The notes: a model not told the origin generated them from the letters alone. 64,000 bases of DNA from Kalaharituber pfeilii (GCA_015179045.1 WHUZ01000002.1:1364001-1428000); one strand, 5' to 3'; positions 11,403 to 22,950 are shown, counted from the stretch's first letter. Program-made: numbers and translations.

Positions 11403-13200
11403 ATGCAATCCAACAAACCGCCAGCTCCAGGCTCTGAAGGTATCACGTCCATCCTGGACACAGACCTGTACAAGCTCACGATGCAGTGCGCGGTGATACA
11501 TAGCGGGTATGGAGATGTTGGTTCGTATCTCTCTCTCTCTTTGGCACACATTGAGAAGCAGCACCATTGATCGTTTCCTTTCTCTACTCTGAGCAGACGT
11601 GACCTACACCTTTACAAATCGCACCCCGGACCTTAAAATTACTAGGAAGGGATACGAGTGGATACAGGAGAAGATATCATGTTCGTCCCCTATTGGCTAG
11701 CTTGTATACTATGGGAAGGTGCTTACCACACTGACAAAATGCTTCAGATCTGGGCTCGGTCTGCCTTACAGACGATGAATTGACCTATCTTCGGACCACT
11801 TGCACATACTTCCCTGAGCATTACTTAAAGTATCTGCAGGAGTTCAGGTTCAGGCCAGAGGAGCAAGTCAAGTTAGGATATCATCCTGTTGATGCAGAGA
11901 ACGATGGAGTGGTACGTGTCACGTCTCCTGCAAGGACTGAAATGTGCGGTGTGCTGACCATACGGAAACTTCAGGGCGACATTTCTCTCACAATCAGCGG
12001 CACCTGGGCTGAGACCATCCTCTACGAAATCCCCCTCCTAATCCTCGTCTCCGAATCGTATTTCCGCTTCTCGGATACGGACTGGAATTACGATGGGCAG
12101 GAGGAGAAGGCTTACAAGAAGGGTTTGAGGCTACTCGAGGCGGGATGTGCATTTTGCGAGTTTGGGACGAGAAGGAGAAGAAGCTACGCGACGCAGGAGA
12201 TGGTATTGAGGGGCTTAATGAGGGCGGCAGAAGACTATGGGAAAAACCATAATGGGGAGGAAAAGAGGGGTGTGTTTATGGGGACCAGCAATGTTCATTT
12301 TGCGCATAGGCACGTTTTAAATGCACATTTCCAAGCTTCATGGAGTAGTGCTTATATAGATGTGATTGTCACAGGTTTAATCTCACCCCCATTGGCACTG
12401 TCGCCCACGAATGGTTCATGGGTATTGCCGCCATCACCCTCGACTACCGTTCGGCAAACGCTGTCGGTCTCGAAAAATGGATATCTTGCTTCGGCCCCGG
12501 CGTGCTCGGCATTGTACTCACGGACACCTTCGGCACAGAGCAGTTCCTTCGATGCTTCAAGTCGTCACGCCCGGACGGTTTATCCGGCAACAAACGGTAT
12601 GCGGAGCTGTTCACAGGTGTGAGACAGGATTCCGGGGATCCAGAAGGGTTCGTCAAACTGATGAAAAAATTTTATGAAGAGCTTGAGAAGGAGACGGGAA
12701 GGAAATTTGGAAAGCAGACGGTGGTGTTCTCGGACAGTTTGAATGTGGATACGTGTTTGCAATACAAGAAGTTCGCGGAGGAGTACGGGTTTCGGACGAG
12801 CTTTGGTGTAGGGACACACCTAACAAGTATGCCTACCTTCGTTATCCTATTCTCAAACCTAAATTGCGCTTGTCGTTTTACTCAGGATATAAACTTACGA
12901 GCTATGATATGTTAAATATTAGATGACTTTATGCATGTTACCAATCCAAAAAGGAAATCCATCCCGCTCAACATTGTCATTAAGCTCTCTTCTGCCTGTG
13001 GCAGCCCCGCCATCAAGCTCAGCGACAACGCTAACAAGAATACAGGCGACAAAAAGGTTGTTGAGGAGGTTAAGCGCGAAATTGGGTATGTGGAGAAAAC
13101 GTGGTGGAACGAAGAGCAAGGGAGTAACATGGGTGATGAGCGGTATAGGTGGGGAGGTGCAAACCAAGTGGGGGACTCGGCAGGTTCATTGACAAATTAG
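11403..13200 (+). CDS. NPT1: Nicotinate phosphoribosyltransferase
   Basis: Salvage enzyme that makes nicotinate mononucleotide from nicotinate and PRPP (Preiss-Handler pathway to NAD+). Exons: 11403-11520, 11597-11680, 11748-11911, 11975-12309, 12375-12826, 12923-13200, for 476 residues. Conserved segments include [12 protein letters not shown] near the N-terminus, [114 protein letters not shown] and [12 protein letters not shown]. Introns 1 and 2 use GTTCGT donors, and intron 4 (12310-12374) appears to be a GC-AG intron with donor GCACGT, because only that junction restores HR-FNLTPIG in frame. Start at 11403 fits the family N-terminus. Confidence 0.94.
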
Positions 13201-14139
13201 GGCATGCCGGAGGTAGGGTGGTAGAACGGTAATTGTTCCCCGCACTGTCTGGTTGTGAATTCCGAAGCTTCTTGGATTCACTTTGGCATGGGACAGATGG
13301 TATGAAGGTGCTTGGAAAGGTTTAAGTGGGGCCGTATATTTCACAGAGATTAAAGGGTCTTGTTGGTCTGTTCACAAGGTGCAGTGATCCAATGTGGCGC
13401 TCAATAGCCTTGCTCGTTGGCTTGCGTCTTACCATGTCCATCATCTTCATAAATCTCCTTCTTCATCGGAGTCGGAGGCGAGTTATCTTTGTCACTTTCT
13501 CTCTTTTGTTAATATGCTGAACAAAGTACGGATGGGGCCTGTTGGAGCTGCTATCGAAGGAACGGACACGGGACGGCACGGGGAAATACATATCAGGGAG
13601 TGCAAGAGAGAAAGAAGGACAAAAGAGGAAATTCGTAATACTGATCTCTGTGGAGAAAGAGTTAGGTAGAAAAAATGAGATATACCCCAAGGCATCAGGT
13701 GCTTAAGCAAATTCAGGCATGAGCAAGTCAGATTCGCCGGATTATTTTTTTTTCTTTTTTTCGGATTTTTGACTAATGTGTTGCATTGCGGTTAAGAGTT
13801 GATAAAATTCTGATAGAGGACAATTGACACTTGGACTGAGGGAATGCACATGACTACTTGTGAATATATGTTTACTCCAGACCACTCTGGAATATGTCCT
13901 AGCAGCAGTTACTCCGAGTGACTTTGAGTGGCATGCGAAGGAAAGACAGTTACAGTTGGTGGTGGGCGTCACATGGCGGAAGGTTGCCGCTGAAGACAGG
14001 GCCAACTAGGGTACTAGGGGTAGTGAAGGGCAGCTTGAATAGGCAACATGCAAGAAAATGCTAGAACTTATGCAAAAAATTAAATTCGGCTCCAACTCCC
14101 AATTGACTGTTGCTTGAATTTCTAGCTCACAGCTGGAAT

Positions 14140-14212
14140 CGGAGCATTACAACTTATTGACTAAGATAGCGTACAACTCTCATCCCGGCTCGACGGGGGA
14201 ATCGAACTGGGT
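14140..14212 (-). repeat. tRNA-like / SINE-like repeat fragment
   Basis: The minus strand reads CCCAGTTCGATTCCCC, close to a pol III B box (GGTTCGANTCC), followed by CGTCGAGCCGGGATGAG and, further on, TAATGCTCCG. A related block lies at 62978-63042, and B-box-like pieces lie at 15829 and 15974. The distance to any A box is too short for an intact tRNA and no cloverleaf folds. A decayed tRNA-derived dispersed repeat is the best explanation. Confidence 0.3.
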
Positions 14213-15828
14213 CTTTCGATACTATCACTCCGTAGCACTTTTCACACGGTTGGCGCACGCCAGGCTTCGCTTATTGCATGCAGTCAATTATACCAATCAT
14301 ATGCTCAAGTGCTATTGTGCCCATGACTGTGTTGCGCGCGTGCGGGTTCATAACATCCAAACTAACAATTACCCTGAAGAGCCAAATTAATTGAGTACTA
14401 TCCACTGTTTATCAACATATCACAACGTGTCTGTGTAATCTTCCTTTCTAGCTCCAACAGTCGGACTATCTCCTGTACCAACGCAGCATCAGGTTTTGAA
14501 ACCAACGTCCCCGAAACCCCCTCAAAAAATGTAGACCAGCTAAACTTCGGGACCATGAGAGCACAACGTACACCGCTGTGAGTGTTCTATGTTCTCCAAA
14601 CCCGACTATCCATAATTTATATGCTAGCTCTTTGGGAGATACACCTCCTCTCGCTTTGGAAGTCACGCCCAATTAAGCTGGACATCCTCCGCCAACCATG
14701 TTATAGACTCGGCCCGTCTATATGCATACCCCCGTATACCGACAAGATTATGCTCTCGTATGCCTGCCAACTTACCACAAGAAAGATACTATTGGTGTAG
14801 CGGCTGGGCACGAGACTTACTATTGGTATAAAACTTCAATGGGCATAACATTGATAAATTCCCAGACAAAACCAAAAAGAAATTACACACACAAAAAAAA
14901 AAAAAAAAAAAAAAAAGTGGGAGTAGTCGACCTACCAAAGTAGTAATTTGTGTTCTCTGAAGAACTTAAAGGTGTCGCCGGACGGGCCACTGAAGGTACC
15001 ATCGGAAGGTGGGAGAAGTGGGATGCGGCTGCGGCTGCTGGAGGGGAAGAGGGTGGGAGATGTTACTGCGGCTCTGGAGCACGGGTGTGAAATGCTGCTA
15101 TGGCTTCTTGAGCAGGGGGAGTGGGGGGTGATTGGATTACTGGCTCATGAGGCCATTTTTTTCTATTTTTTTTCTTTTTCTTTTTTTTTTCTTAAAAAAT
15201 TTGTGAACAGACCTGCGCCTTGATTGAAGTGAAACTGTTCTAGACACAGGGAATTCTGTTGTCTCTAGTCATTGACGTAACAATAAGCGCCATGAAGAAG
15301 GGTAGAATTGAGGGCCGCGGTTCGATTCTCACACTGAGCTGGGGAAGAGGGTTGTGCGACATCATAAATTAAACCGTAATGCTCCACTTCCATATGATTC
15401 AATCCTAGTTGAGCCAGGGCAACCTCTTCTGAATTTTGGCATTTTGCTTGTCGGGAAGAAGAAGGATGGGAGATCTTTGAAGGCATAGGTCAGTTCACAA
15501 AAGTAGACAGAATCGATGCCTGTAAAACTTACCGCGCACCCCCTTCCAGCAGCCGCAACAGCAACTCACCCTCCTCCACCACCACTCAAATAGCACCTCC
15601 CCTTCACCGGCTTCTCCACCCCCATCCCACAACCCTGTCCAACTGCTCTCTTAGCAGCTGTTCTAGCAGCCCACCTCGACAGCCTTTTCAACAGCTTCTC
15701 GGATAAGCAAATTATTCCTTGGTAGGTCAACTATTCCCATGTGCTTCTGTTATACTTTTTTGGGGGCGCTATATCAATTGTGAATACCTATTGAAGTTTT
15801 ATACCAATAGCATCTTGTGATCAATTGG

Positions 15829-15987
15829 TAGGTACACGGGGACTTGAGATAGGGCTGGAACTACTAGTATAATATGGTTGGTGGAGGAATGCCCAGCTGA
15901 GCTGGGTAAGGGAGATATTGTATTACCTTGCATAAAAACGGTGCTTTCATTGTACAAAATTTCTGTCCGCTTATAGGTACACGGGGA
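15829..15987. repeat. 14-bp direct repeat pair (TAGGTACACGGGGA)
   Basis: TAGGTACACGGGGA is at 15829-15842 and again at 15974-15987. Weaker similarity extends about 20 bp downstream in both (CTGG then CTAGTA). The second copy continues GGGGAATTAAACTGG, which resembles the B-box region of the repeat at 14140. Confidence 0.45.
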
Positions 15988-16760
15988 ATTAAACTGGCTA
16001 GTACAAGCGTCCTTAGGATATCGCTCTCTGTCCTTACTAATGTAACCTTCATATATCACATCCTGGGCCGGATCTCTGACGCTAAAGAAGCACACTGTAT
16101 GATAAGAAATCATGTTAGATACGTATTTCATAAGAGTTCTGCGGTGCAGTAGTCTGGCGGCGCGGTGGATGGCCGCCCATCCTGTTGTGTAATCTGGTTG
16201 ACTACCTGTTATGGAACGTTGGTACTACCGCATCAGGTTAGTTTTTTACACGACACCCCTGTCATAACTAACCTGCCCGTGGGAAAGAACGTCACCGCGT
16301 CATCTTGGCCTTAGCATATGAGGTGGGGCACAACCCCTCGATATCTACATATTTTTTGAGGGCAGTCCTTTACGGTTTCCCTTCGCTCAACCTCCGCTAC
16401 GCTCCGTAGCGCTGTGCGGACAGAATCGAGGTGAGAAGGTAGGTTGAAGAGCGATTGTTATTGGCACCGGAGCGAGAAAAGAAAGAGGGTAGACGGTATA
16501 TAAATACAGTTTCTTTACCCACATTTCCATACACCTACCTTGTGGAAAACCTGGAAGGGGGAAGGGATTTGTTGGCTCAGGTTATAGCTGGACGTGGGTG
16601 TAAGGGGGTGGCTTTCGAGTAATCTCAGAGTACAGTTACGGAGTTGACCTATTTATTATTTTTTAATTTTAATTTTATTTTTGTTTTTGTTTTACAGGAC
16701 CGACATCCAGCGAGCGCTTCAAACATCCGAGATACCCCGCAGGAACCCTAGCAAAGGGGA

Positions 16761-16878
<118 letters not shown>

Positions 16879-17002
16879 GGCAAGCAAGCAAGCTCTTTCA
16901 AATATTACACCGATAGAAAAAATAAAATGCGATATCTCGACGTTAGGTGCATCAGTTTATATAACCTAGGTAGGGGACACTGTCATCGGTTACTGTACAT
17001 TA

Positions 17003-17027
17003 CAGTCACTGAGCAAAAGTCTTGGTG
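17003..17027 (+). repeat. Left terminal inverted repeat of the Tc1/mariner element
   Basis: Begins CAGTCACTGAGCAAAAG directly after TA (17001-17002). It is an exact reverse complement of 22924-22948. Confidence 0.9.
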
Positions 17028-17192
17028 AAACAGGTCAGTGCGCACAGTTGCGACACTGTCTGCATGAACAAAAATTGATATATCTCAACAACCAATAATG
17101 ACCCGATCAATATACAACTTAAACTGATGATAGTGTACATGAAACTGAACAAGATACAGCACAGGAATAGGCTATAGTACAAGAAGCTGAAT

Positions 17193-17600
17193 TTAATATC
17201 GAGTGTACCATCCCTTTGCATCAATTACCGCAGCTACCCGATCCGGCATGCTTTTCCACAGGTTCTCAAACAAGGACTCTGGTAGGCTGTCCCAGACTTT
17301 GGGAAGCACTTCTGCTAACTTGGCTCTAATAGCATCTGGCCCTCCGGGAGTGTTGCCAATGTTGGGGTACTTCTCATGAGGTTTCTTTTTTAGGACCACC
17401 CAAACATGCTCAATCGGGTTGAGGTCGGGTGAGTAGGGAGGGTGCAAATCGACAGGAATTTTACGCCGCTTAAAAAAAGCCTGCACAATCTTTGCTTTAT
17501 GGACTGGTGCATTATCTTGTTGAAACCTAGCACTACCAGTAGTGTTGTTGACGTGCTCTACTACTGGTAGAACTAAGAGCTTGACAAGACGATCGAATCT
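17193..17600 (-). pseudogene. Tc1/mariner transposase, C-terminal part
   Basis: The open frame encodes RFDRLVKLLVLPVVEHV, then FQQDNAPVHKA with the second catalytic Asp, then HPPYSPDLNPIEHVW, the classic Tc1 DDE block containing the third acidic residue, and ends AVIDAKGWYTRY before a stop at 17195-17193. Upstream of RFDR the frame hits a stop at once, so the homology ends at about 17600, where NLR coding sequence begins on the other strand. The N-terminal half is found 4.6 kb away at 22217-22857. Truncated and not functional on its own. Confidence 0.9.
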
Positions 17601-20600
17601 CTACTACCATTGTTTGGAGATGCATCCACTACAGCTGCAGCTGAGATGATGAAAATGAGCACCAGCATAGGGGAGGTTTTGGAGTTTGTATCGAAAATTG
17701 ACAAGTTAGTTACCAAGCAGCAGGAACTCAAGAGCGGAGTTCAGATTACACAGGAAAATATGGATGGTATGAAGTTCATAAATTTCTTTCGTTACTTGTG
17801 CAAGCGCTAACTTCCGGCTTGTTTTCTATTAGTTAAGAATATGGAGAAACTTCTTGTCTGGTTGTCACCACTTGAGCCACAAAAACGACATCAGGATATC
17901 AAAAACAGTCGACTAGAGAATACAGGAAACTGGATCCTCCAGAGTGACCAGTTTCAAAGATGGATAAAATGCGAACCAAAAAGTGAAAGCGATCAGGTTT
18001 TGGGTTGTTATGGTGAGCCAGGGGTTGGGAAGACCGTTCTCACGTAAGTATATATAGTATTTCTTCACCAGCCACATTTATACTAACGGAATATATATAG
18101 CTCAATTGTCATTGACTACATCTCTGCCAATCCAATAGGACAGCGAACAAGCAATGTATATCTATACTGTGACTATCGAGACCAAAGGGAACAGAATTTG
18201 GTACACATTATTGGCAGTTTTGTCAAACAATTAGTCTTGCAGTTTATATCCTCCGGAACTCGGTTACCTCAGTCAATTCACGATTACTTCAAATCAACCA
18301 ATAGGAGAAAAGAAAGTTTGGCTATTGAGAAAGCACTTTTAATGTTGAAACATCTTTGTGCAGAGCTGGATGAAATCTTCATTCTGCTTGATGCACTTGA
18401 TGAGCTACAGGATCAGACAAGATTAGATTTCCTCGAGGTAGTACATGAGATTCTGCACTCGCAGAGACCCGGTTTGGAAACCCAATCCATGAACCTTAAT
18501 GTGCATTTATTCTTTACTGCACGTCCACATGTCCAAGACCAGGTTAATCATTGCCTGTGTGATGCCACTACGTTGAGAATAGTAGCTCAGAAGGAAGACA
18601 TTCAGCATACCTCAACTACCGCATTGACAGGGACACCATCGAGAATGGCGAAGATGCCATGAATAGTGAGCTCAAAAATGAAATACTGAAGCTGCTACCG
18701 ACAAAAGCAGAAGGAATGTATGATCTGTTCCAGATCATGATGTACCTTGTATGAACATAATAACTAAACTTTAACATCTAGGTTCTTGCTCTCGGTCTTG
18801 CACATCAACATGATCTTAGATGAGGTGACTGTGTCTATGAGACGATCTGCTCTTCACAGCTTACCTCCGGGTCTTTATGCAGCGTATGATGGAACCATAG
18901 TAAGGATGCAGGATTCACAGAGTCAATCCCGGTACTGCCTAGGCATGAGAGCACTCATGTGGACATACCTAGCTGAGCGACCATTGAAGGTTATAGAGCT
19001 CTGCCATGCACTCTCAGTGAAAGATGGGGATACAGCTTTGGATCGTAACAACATTCCATCCATCAACATAATACTACGCTGTTGCTGTGGGCTAGTGACT
19101 ATAGATGATGAAACGTCAACAGTTCGTCTAGTGCACTACACTCTCCAGGAGTATTTCAAATGCTACTACGAGAAATACTTTCTAACTGGCCATAACGCGA
19201 TTGCAAGGACCTGTATTACCTACCTGGACTTCTCCAACCTAACTACATACTATTCTATAGATGATGAGGGCGACTCAACCACGTACTACGGTTCAGCTAA
19301 TAATGGTCAGAGGCTATACAAGGACTACACTTTGCTTGGGTACGCATGTTCTCAATGGGGCCATCATGCACGAAAGCAGTGTGATGAGACCACTTGCAGT
19401 CTTGCTGTTGCTATGCTTCAACGTAAATGCTGCCCAGCCCTTATGGAACTGGATTGCTGCCTCCATCCTTGGAGAAGGAAATGCAGATTTTTGAGCTTAC
19501 CTGCTGTTGCTTCGTTCGGAGTCGAGAGTATCTTCCGCACTCTACTGCAAATTTCGAATCCGAATGAGACAAGTAACTGTGGCAGCACGGCATTGCTCTA
19601 CGCTGCAGCTCATGGCCACGAGGCCATAGTCCGCTTGTTGCTTGAGCGGGCCGATGTGGATGTCAACGCAGGAGCATACGGCGAAATACCATTGTGCTAC
19701 GCAGCCAGAAATGGCCATGAGGCTGTAGTCCGCTTGTTGCTTGAGCGGGCCGATGTAGATGTCAACATTGCAGAAGGATACGGCGGAACACCATTGTGCT
19801 GGGCAGTCAAAAATGGCCATGAGGCAGTAGTCCGCTTATTGCTTGAACGGGCCGATGTGGATGTCAATGCAGGAAGATACGGCGAAACACCATTGACCTG
19901 GGCAGCTAAAAATGGCCATGAGGCAGTAGTCCGCTTGTTGCTTGAACGAGCCAATGTGGATGTCAACGCAGGAGGATACGGCGGAACACCATTGACCTGC
20001 GCAGCTGAAAATGGCCATGAGGCAGTAGTCCGCTTGTTGCTTGAACGGGCTGATGTGGATATCAATGCAAGAGGATACGGCGGAACACCATTGTCCTGTG
20101 CAGCCAGAAATGGCCATGAGGCAGTAGTCCACTTGTTGCTTGAACAGGCTGATGTGGATATCAACGCAGGAAGATACGGCGAAACACCATTGTCCTGGGC
20201 AGCTGAAAATGGCCATGAGGCAGTAGTCCTTTTGTTGCTTGAACGGGCTGATGTGGATGTCAACGCAGGAAGACACGGCGAAACACCATTGTCCTGGGCA
20301 GCTAAAAATGGCCATGAGGCAGTAGTCCGCTTGTTGCTTGAGCGAGCTGATGTGGATGTCAACGTGGCAGGAAAATACGGCCAAACACCATTGTCCTCGG
20401 CAGCTTCAGATGGCCAAGAGGCTATAGTCCACTTATTGCTTGAGCGACGCGATGTCGATATCAATATGCAAGATAAAAATGGCATGACACCACTGTCTCT
20501 GGCAGTTGACAAGAAGCATGATGCTGTAGTCAGCCTATTGCTCCGGCGACCAGATCTTAACACTAATATACCGGATAGATTCGGCAAAACACCTCTCTCT

Positions 20601-20714
20601 GGAGCGATTGACAGCCAATACCCGTCAATAGTTAGGTTGCTCCGTGATCGAGCCATCGAGGTGCACAGTCAAACCCCTCACCGACCACACGCCTTGACCA
20701 GAAGCGGAAACTGA
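17582..20714 (+). CDS. NACHT-ankyrin NLR-like STAND protein, 5'-truncated, one frameshift
   Basis: Fungal NLRs are STAND NTPases that oligomerise on recognition and can trigger incompatibility or cell death; that role is family knowledge, not shown here. Exons: about 17582-17766, 17833-18043, 18101-18717, 18782-20714. The N-terminal helical part (EVLEFVSKIDKLVTKQQELK) leads to the RLENTGNWIL motif common just before fungal NACHT domains. Walker A is GEPGVGKT and Walker B is LLDALDE. Eleven ankyrin repeats of 33-34 residues fill about 19566-20640. No effector domain or good start codon is visible: the frame runs back to the transposase junction, and the first ATG is 17646, so the 5' end looks lost. 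One base is missing or extra near 18604: the frame breaks between EDI and AYLNYRI. Confidence 0.85.
19566..20640 (+). repeat. Eleven tandem ankyrin units, central ones nearly identical
   Basis: The units are about 99-102 bp. Eight consecutive units share TPL..A..NGHEAVVRLLLER and differ mainly at the finger positions (GYGE/GYGG/RYGE/RHGE) and at W/C/Y after the TPL motif. The last two units are much more diverged. Long same-strand similarity also creates spurious antisense ORFs here. Confidence 0.95.
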
Positions 20715-20767
20715 GCGCAACTGCGGTGACTGAACGGTCAGAACGCTTGTCCTTGAAGCAAGCTGCG

Positions 20768-22046
20768 ATGGATGTCTCTGTAGCGATTAACCACCTCAAA
20801 ATCTCACAAATTTTTGCAGCTTCTGATGGTAATGCGGTTGCCATCCACTTGTCAGATATTATAAACACTGAAGAGGTCATGCACGATGTAACGGACGAGA
20901 TCCAACCTTCGTCACAATCTACGGACCATGGGGGGGGCGTTCAGCTGACACGATGGCTAACCGCGGATGAAAAAAAGGATTTGCAAAGGAAAAAGGTATA
21001 GAAATGGACAATGATATGAAACTTGTTGTGACACTGACCGAGCATACATTCTATAGGGTGCCAGTCATCTACATCAGTTTTATACTACTCTCCAAATTGA
21101 TTGGGATATTTCGTCGTTAGTCGAACTTTTTCACGAAATGCCGAGTATTCTCGTTGTAGTAAGTAAGCCGAATGACTTTCTTCAGGCTCTCAGTTGTCAA
21201 AGCCATGTTCATAGAACATGGGGTACGGTTGGAGATGCAGTTCTTCAGTTCCTTCAAGAGGCCTATGAGCGAATATCTGAGGTGGCAAAGATTCAGAAGT
21301 GGTCCTATGAGAGTGTCGTTGCCAGAGAGGTTTCTATTCAAAAGAATGATTTGACTGTTGCAGGTCAACTTCGTTTGAAAACTGGTGGTCAGACAACTCT
21401 CCATATTTCTGGGAGAACTTATGACTTGGTAACCAAGGCAGTGAACTGTCTTACCTGGATACTAATAGCTCTTCTACCGCTTCCAATTACTCACAGTGGA
21501 AAACTCACATACGTGTATCTAATGGTGGATTCACCAACAAAAGCCCAAATTTACTCCTACGAGGAACGCGAACCGGCAGGTCAGAGCATTCCGATACTAA
21601 CCCGCAGAATGACCACTGTGAGCACCCTAACCCAGGATTCATGCTGCTGGACCAGCCTTTTCGACTCTCTGGTGATTAGTCCTAATACGGTCGATATTTT
21701 TGCTAATAGCGGCATGCATGATCCTAAAAGTTTTGCTACACGGCCTGGGCTTCTGGTGGATTTCGAGATTCTTCTAGTACTAGCAGCTGTGACACATCAG
21801 GTGGAATATGAGGGTGGTATAGTATTTATCGGCTTTGAAACTGCCTTGATTCCTATGCAGGCTGTCACTGATCAACCTGCCGATGTAACTCGCTGGCATT
21901 TTATCCACACCAACATTCCGGGTACACAAATTGACTACCGCCTTCTTGATGACGTCTCTTCACGATTGAAGGTAGCAGATGCAGAAGCTCTATACAACAC
22001 CAAAGCTTGGGTTGGGTGGACTAGTACTAGTATTGGGCGTAATTGA
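20768..22046 (+). CDS. Unrecognised protein or C-terminal module downstream of the NLR
   Basis: I do not recognise the family. Two exons, 20768-20995 and 21057-22046, joined in phase by a GTATAG...CTATAG intron, give about 405 residues. Features: a first helical segment (SVAINHLKISQIFAASDG), the phrase GGGVQLTRWLTADEKKDLQ, a strand-like SILVVVSKPNDF, and a hydrophobic ILIALLPLPIT. The frame is open well upstream of ATG 20768 (reading LDQKRKLSATAVTERSERL) and overlaps the last ankyrin codons in another frame, and only 53 bp separate the NLR stop from the ATG. It could be the C-terminus of the same NLR polypeptide, detached by a frameshift near 20650-20710. It ends close to the right transposase breakpoint and may be truncated. 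Confidence 0.55.
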
Positions 22047-22216
22047 TAAGCCAGTTAGTGTATAATGGTACCAGTATTCACCTTTTTTAATTCAATGATA
22101 TGCAGAGGAAGTACTCGGGGGTAGGGGAAAATACTCAGAAGCAGTATGCATGCATGAATGTACGTCACTCGACAGGGGGTCAAAAGTGAAGTAGGTATGA
22201 CTTTTTGTCGATATAA

Positions 22217-22857
22217 GACTGCATTGACAGACCATATAACCAAAGGTACAAATGTACCCTTAGTTTTACCATAAAAGCAACCCCAGACCATAATAGAAAC
22301 ACCTTTGCCCTTCTTTTTTGGTGCGATGCAGTCGGCATTCCATTTTTCATGTGGAAATCGAAAGACCCATAATTGTCGAGGATTGTCAGATTTCTCCACA
22401 CTACACTCATCACTCCAAATTGTTGTTTTGAAGTCTTCAATAGTCCAATCCTTGCATTCTAGAGCACATTGGAGTCTTGCGGAAGCTCATTCTGGCGTTA
22501 ATTTTGGTTGATGCTTGGCTAGCCACTTCTTAAGGCCATATTCACGTAAATACTGGTCCAGGGTCCACACCGACACATCAGGGCAGCATGCATCTCACAC
22601 TTCCTCACGTGAGGCTCCTTTATGCTTTCTAACATATCGCCAAATATGCCGCCTTTGTCTCTGTTCAATTTTGGGGGTCTGCCACTTCTGGGAAGGTTTT
22701 CATCTGACTGCCGGATTTCACGCCTAACAACAAAATTCTTGATAGTTGACCATGGGCGTCCGACTATGCTACTAATTGCAGCAATTTTATAAAGAAGAGC
22801 AATTATCATACCCTTCTCTATGTTTGTCATCTCTCGTCGGGTTGTTTTTGGTGGCAT
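22217..22857 (-). pseudogene. Tc1/mariner transposase, N-terminal and central part, degraded
   Basis: Starts MPPKTTRREMTNIEKGMI and shows the helix-turn-helix phrase GRPWSTIKNFV, then NLPRSGRPPKL. A frameshift follows at about 22675. The next frame reads HIWRYVRKHKGASREEV, WTLDQYLREYGLKKWLAKHQ, then TTIWSDECSVEKS with the first catalytic Asp, and GVSIMVWGCFYG. Two in-frame TGA codons lie at 22597-22595 and 22489-22487. Homology stops after FVPLV.WSVNAV at about 22217, exactly where the fragment at 17193-17600 resumes. TGA in place of an expected Arg (CGA) would fit C-to-T decay. Confidence 0.88.
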
Positions 22858-22923
22858 CGTGGTTGTTATGGTACAAAATATCAAGCGTGTCACATTATCA
22901 ACACGTGACGCTCAGGCCCTTTC

Positions 22924-22948
22924 CACCAAGACTTTTGCTCAGTGACTG
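22924..22948 (-). repeat. Right terminal inverted repeat of the Tc1/mariner element
   Basis: Exact reverse complement of 17003-17027, followed by TA at 22949-22950. Imperfect similarity continues inward for about 25 bp. Confidence 0.9.
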
Positions 22949-22950
22949 TA

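Larger units (their letters stand above)
17003..22948 (-). mobile_element. Tc1/mariner element split around an NLR gene
   Basis: Both ends carry the same 25-bp terminal inverted repeat starting CAGTCACTGAGC (17003-17027 and, inverted, 22924-22948). Each is bordered outside by TA (17001-17002 and 22949-22950), the Tc1/mariner target duplication. Similarity continues more weakly inside the repeats. The transposase runs on the minus strand: its N-terminal and central part lies at 22857-22217 and its C-terminal part at about 17600-17193. The breakpoints are complementary, SVNAV on one side and RFDRLVKLL on the other, with little or nothing missing. About 4.6 kb of NLR-type sequence lies between. 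Total length is 5,946 bp against about 1.3-2 kb for ordinary family members. The transposase has stops and a frameshift, so movement would need help in trans. Confidence 0.85.

Noticed and set aside
15299..15345. tRNA gene suggested by GGTTCGATTCT near 15319
   Set aside because: No acceptor, D or anticodon stems can be formed around it.
19697..20656. 319-codon minus-strand ORF and a 182-codon one overlapping it
   Set aside because: Both are antisense shadows of the tandem ankyrin repeats; their repeated phrases are only the complement of the repeat unit.
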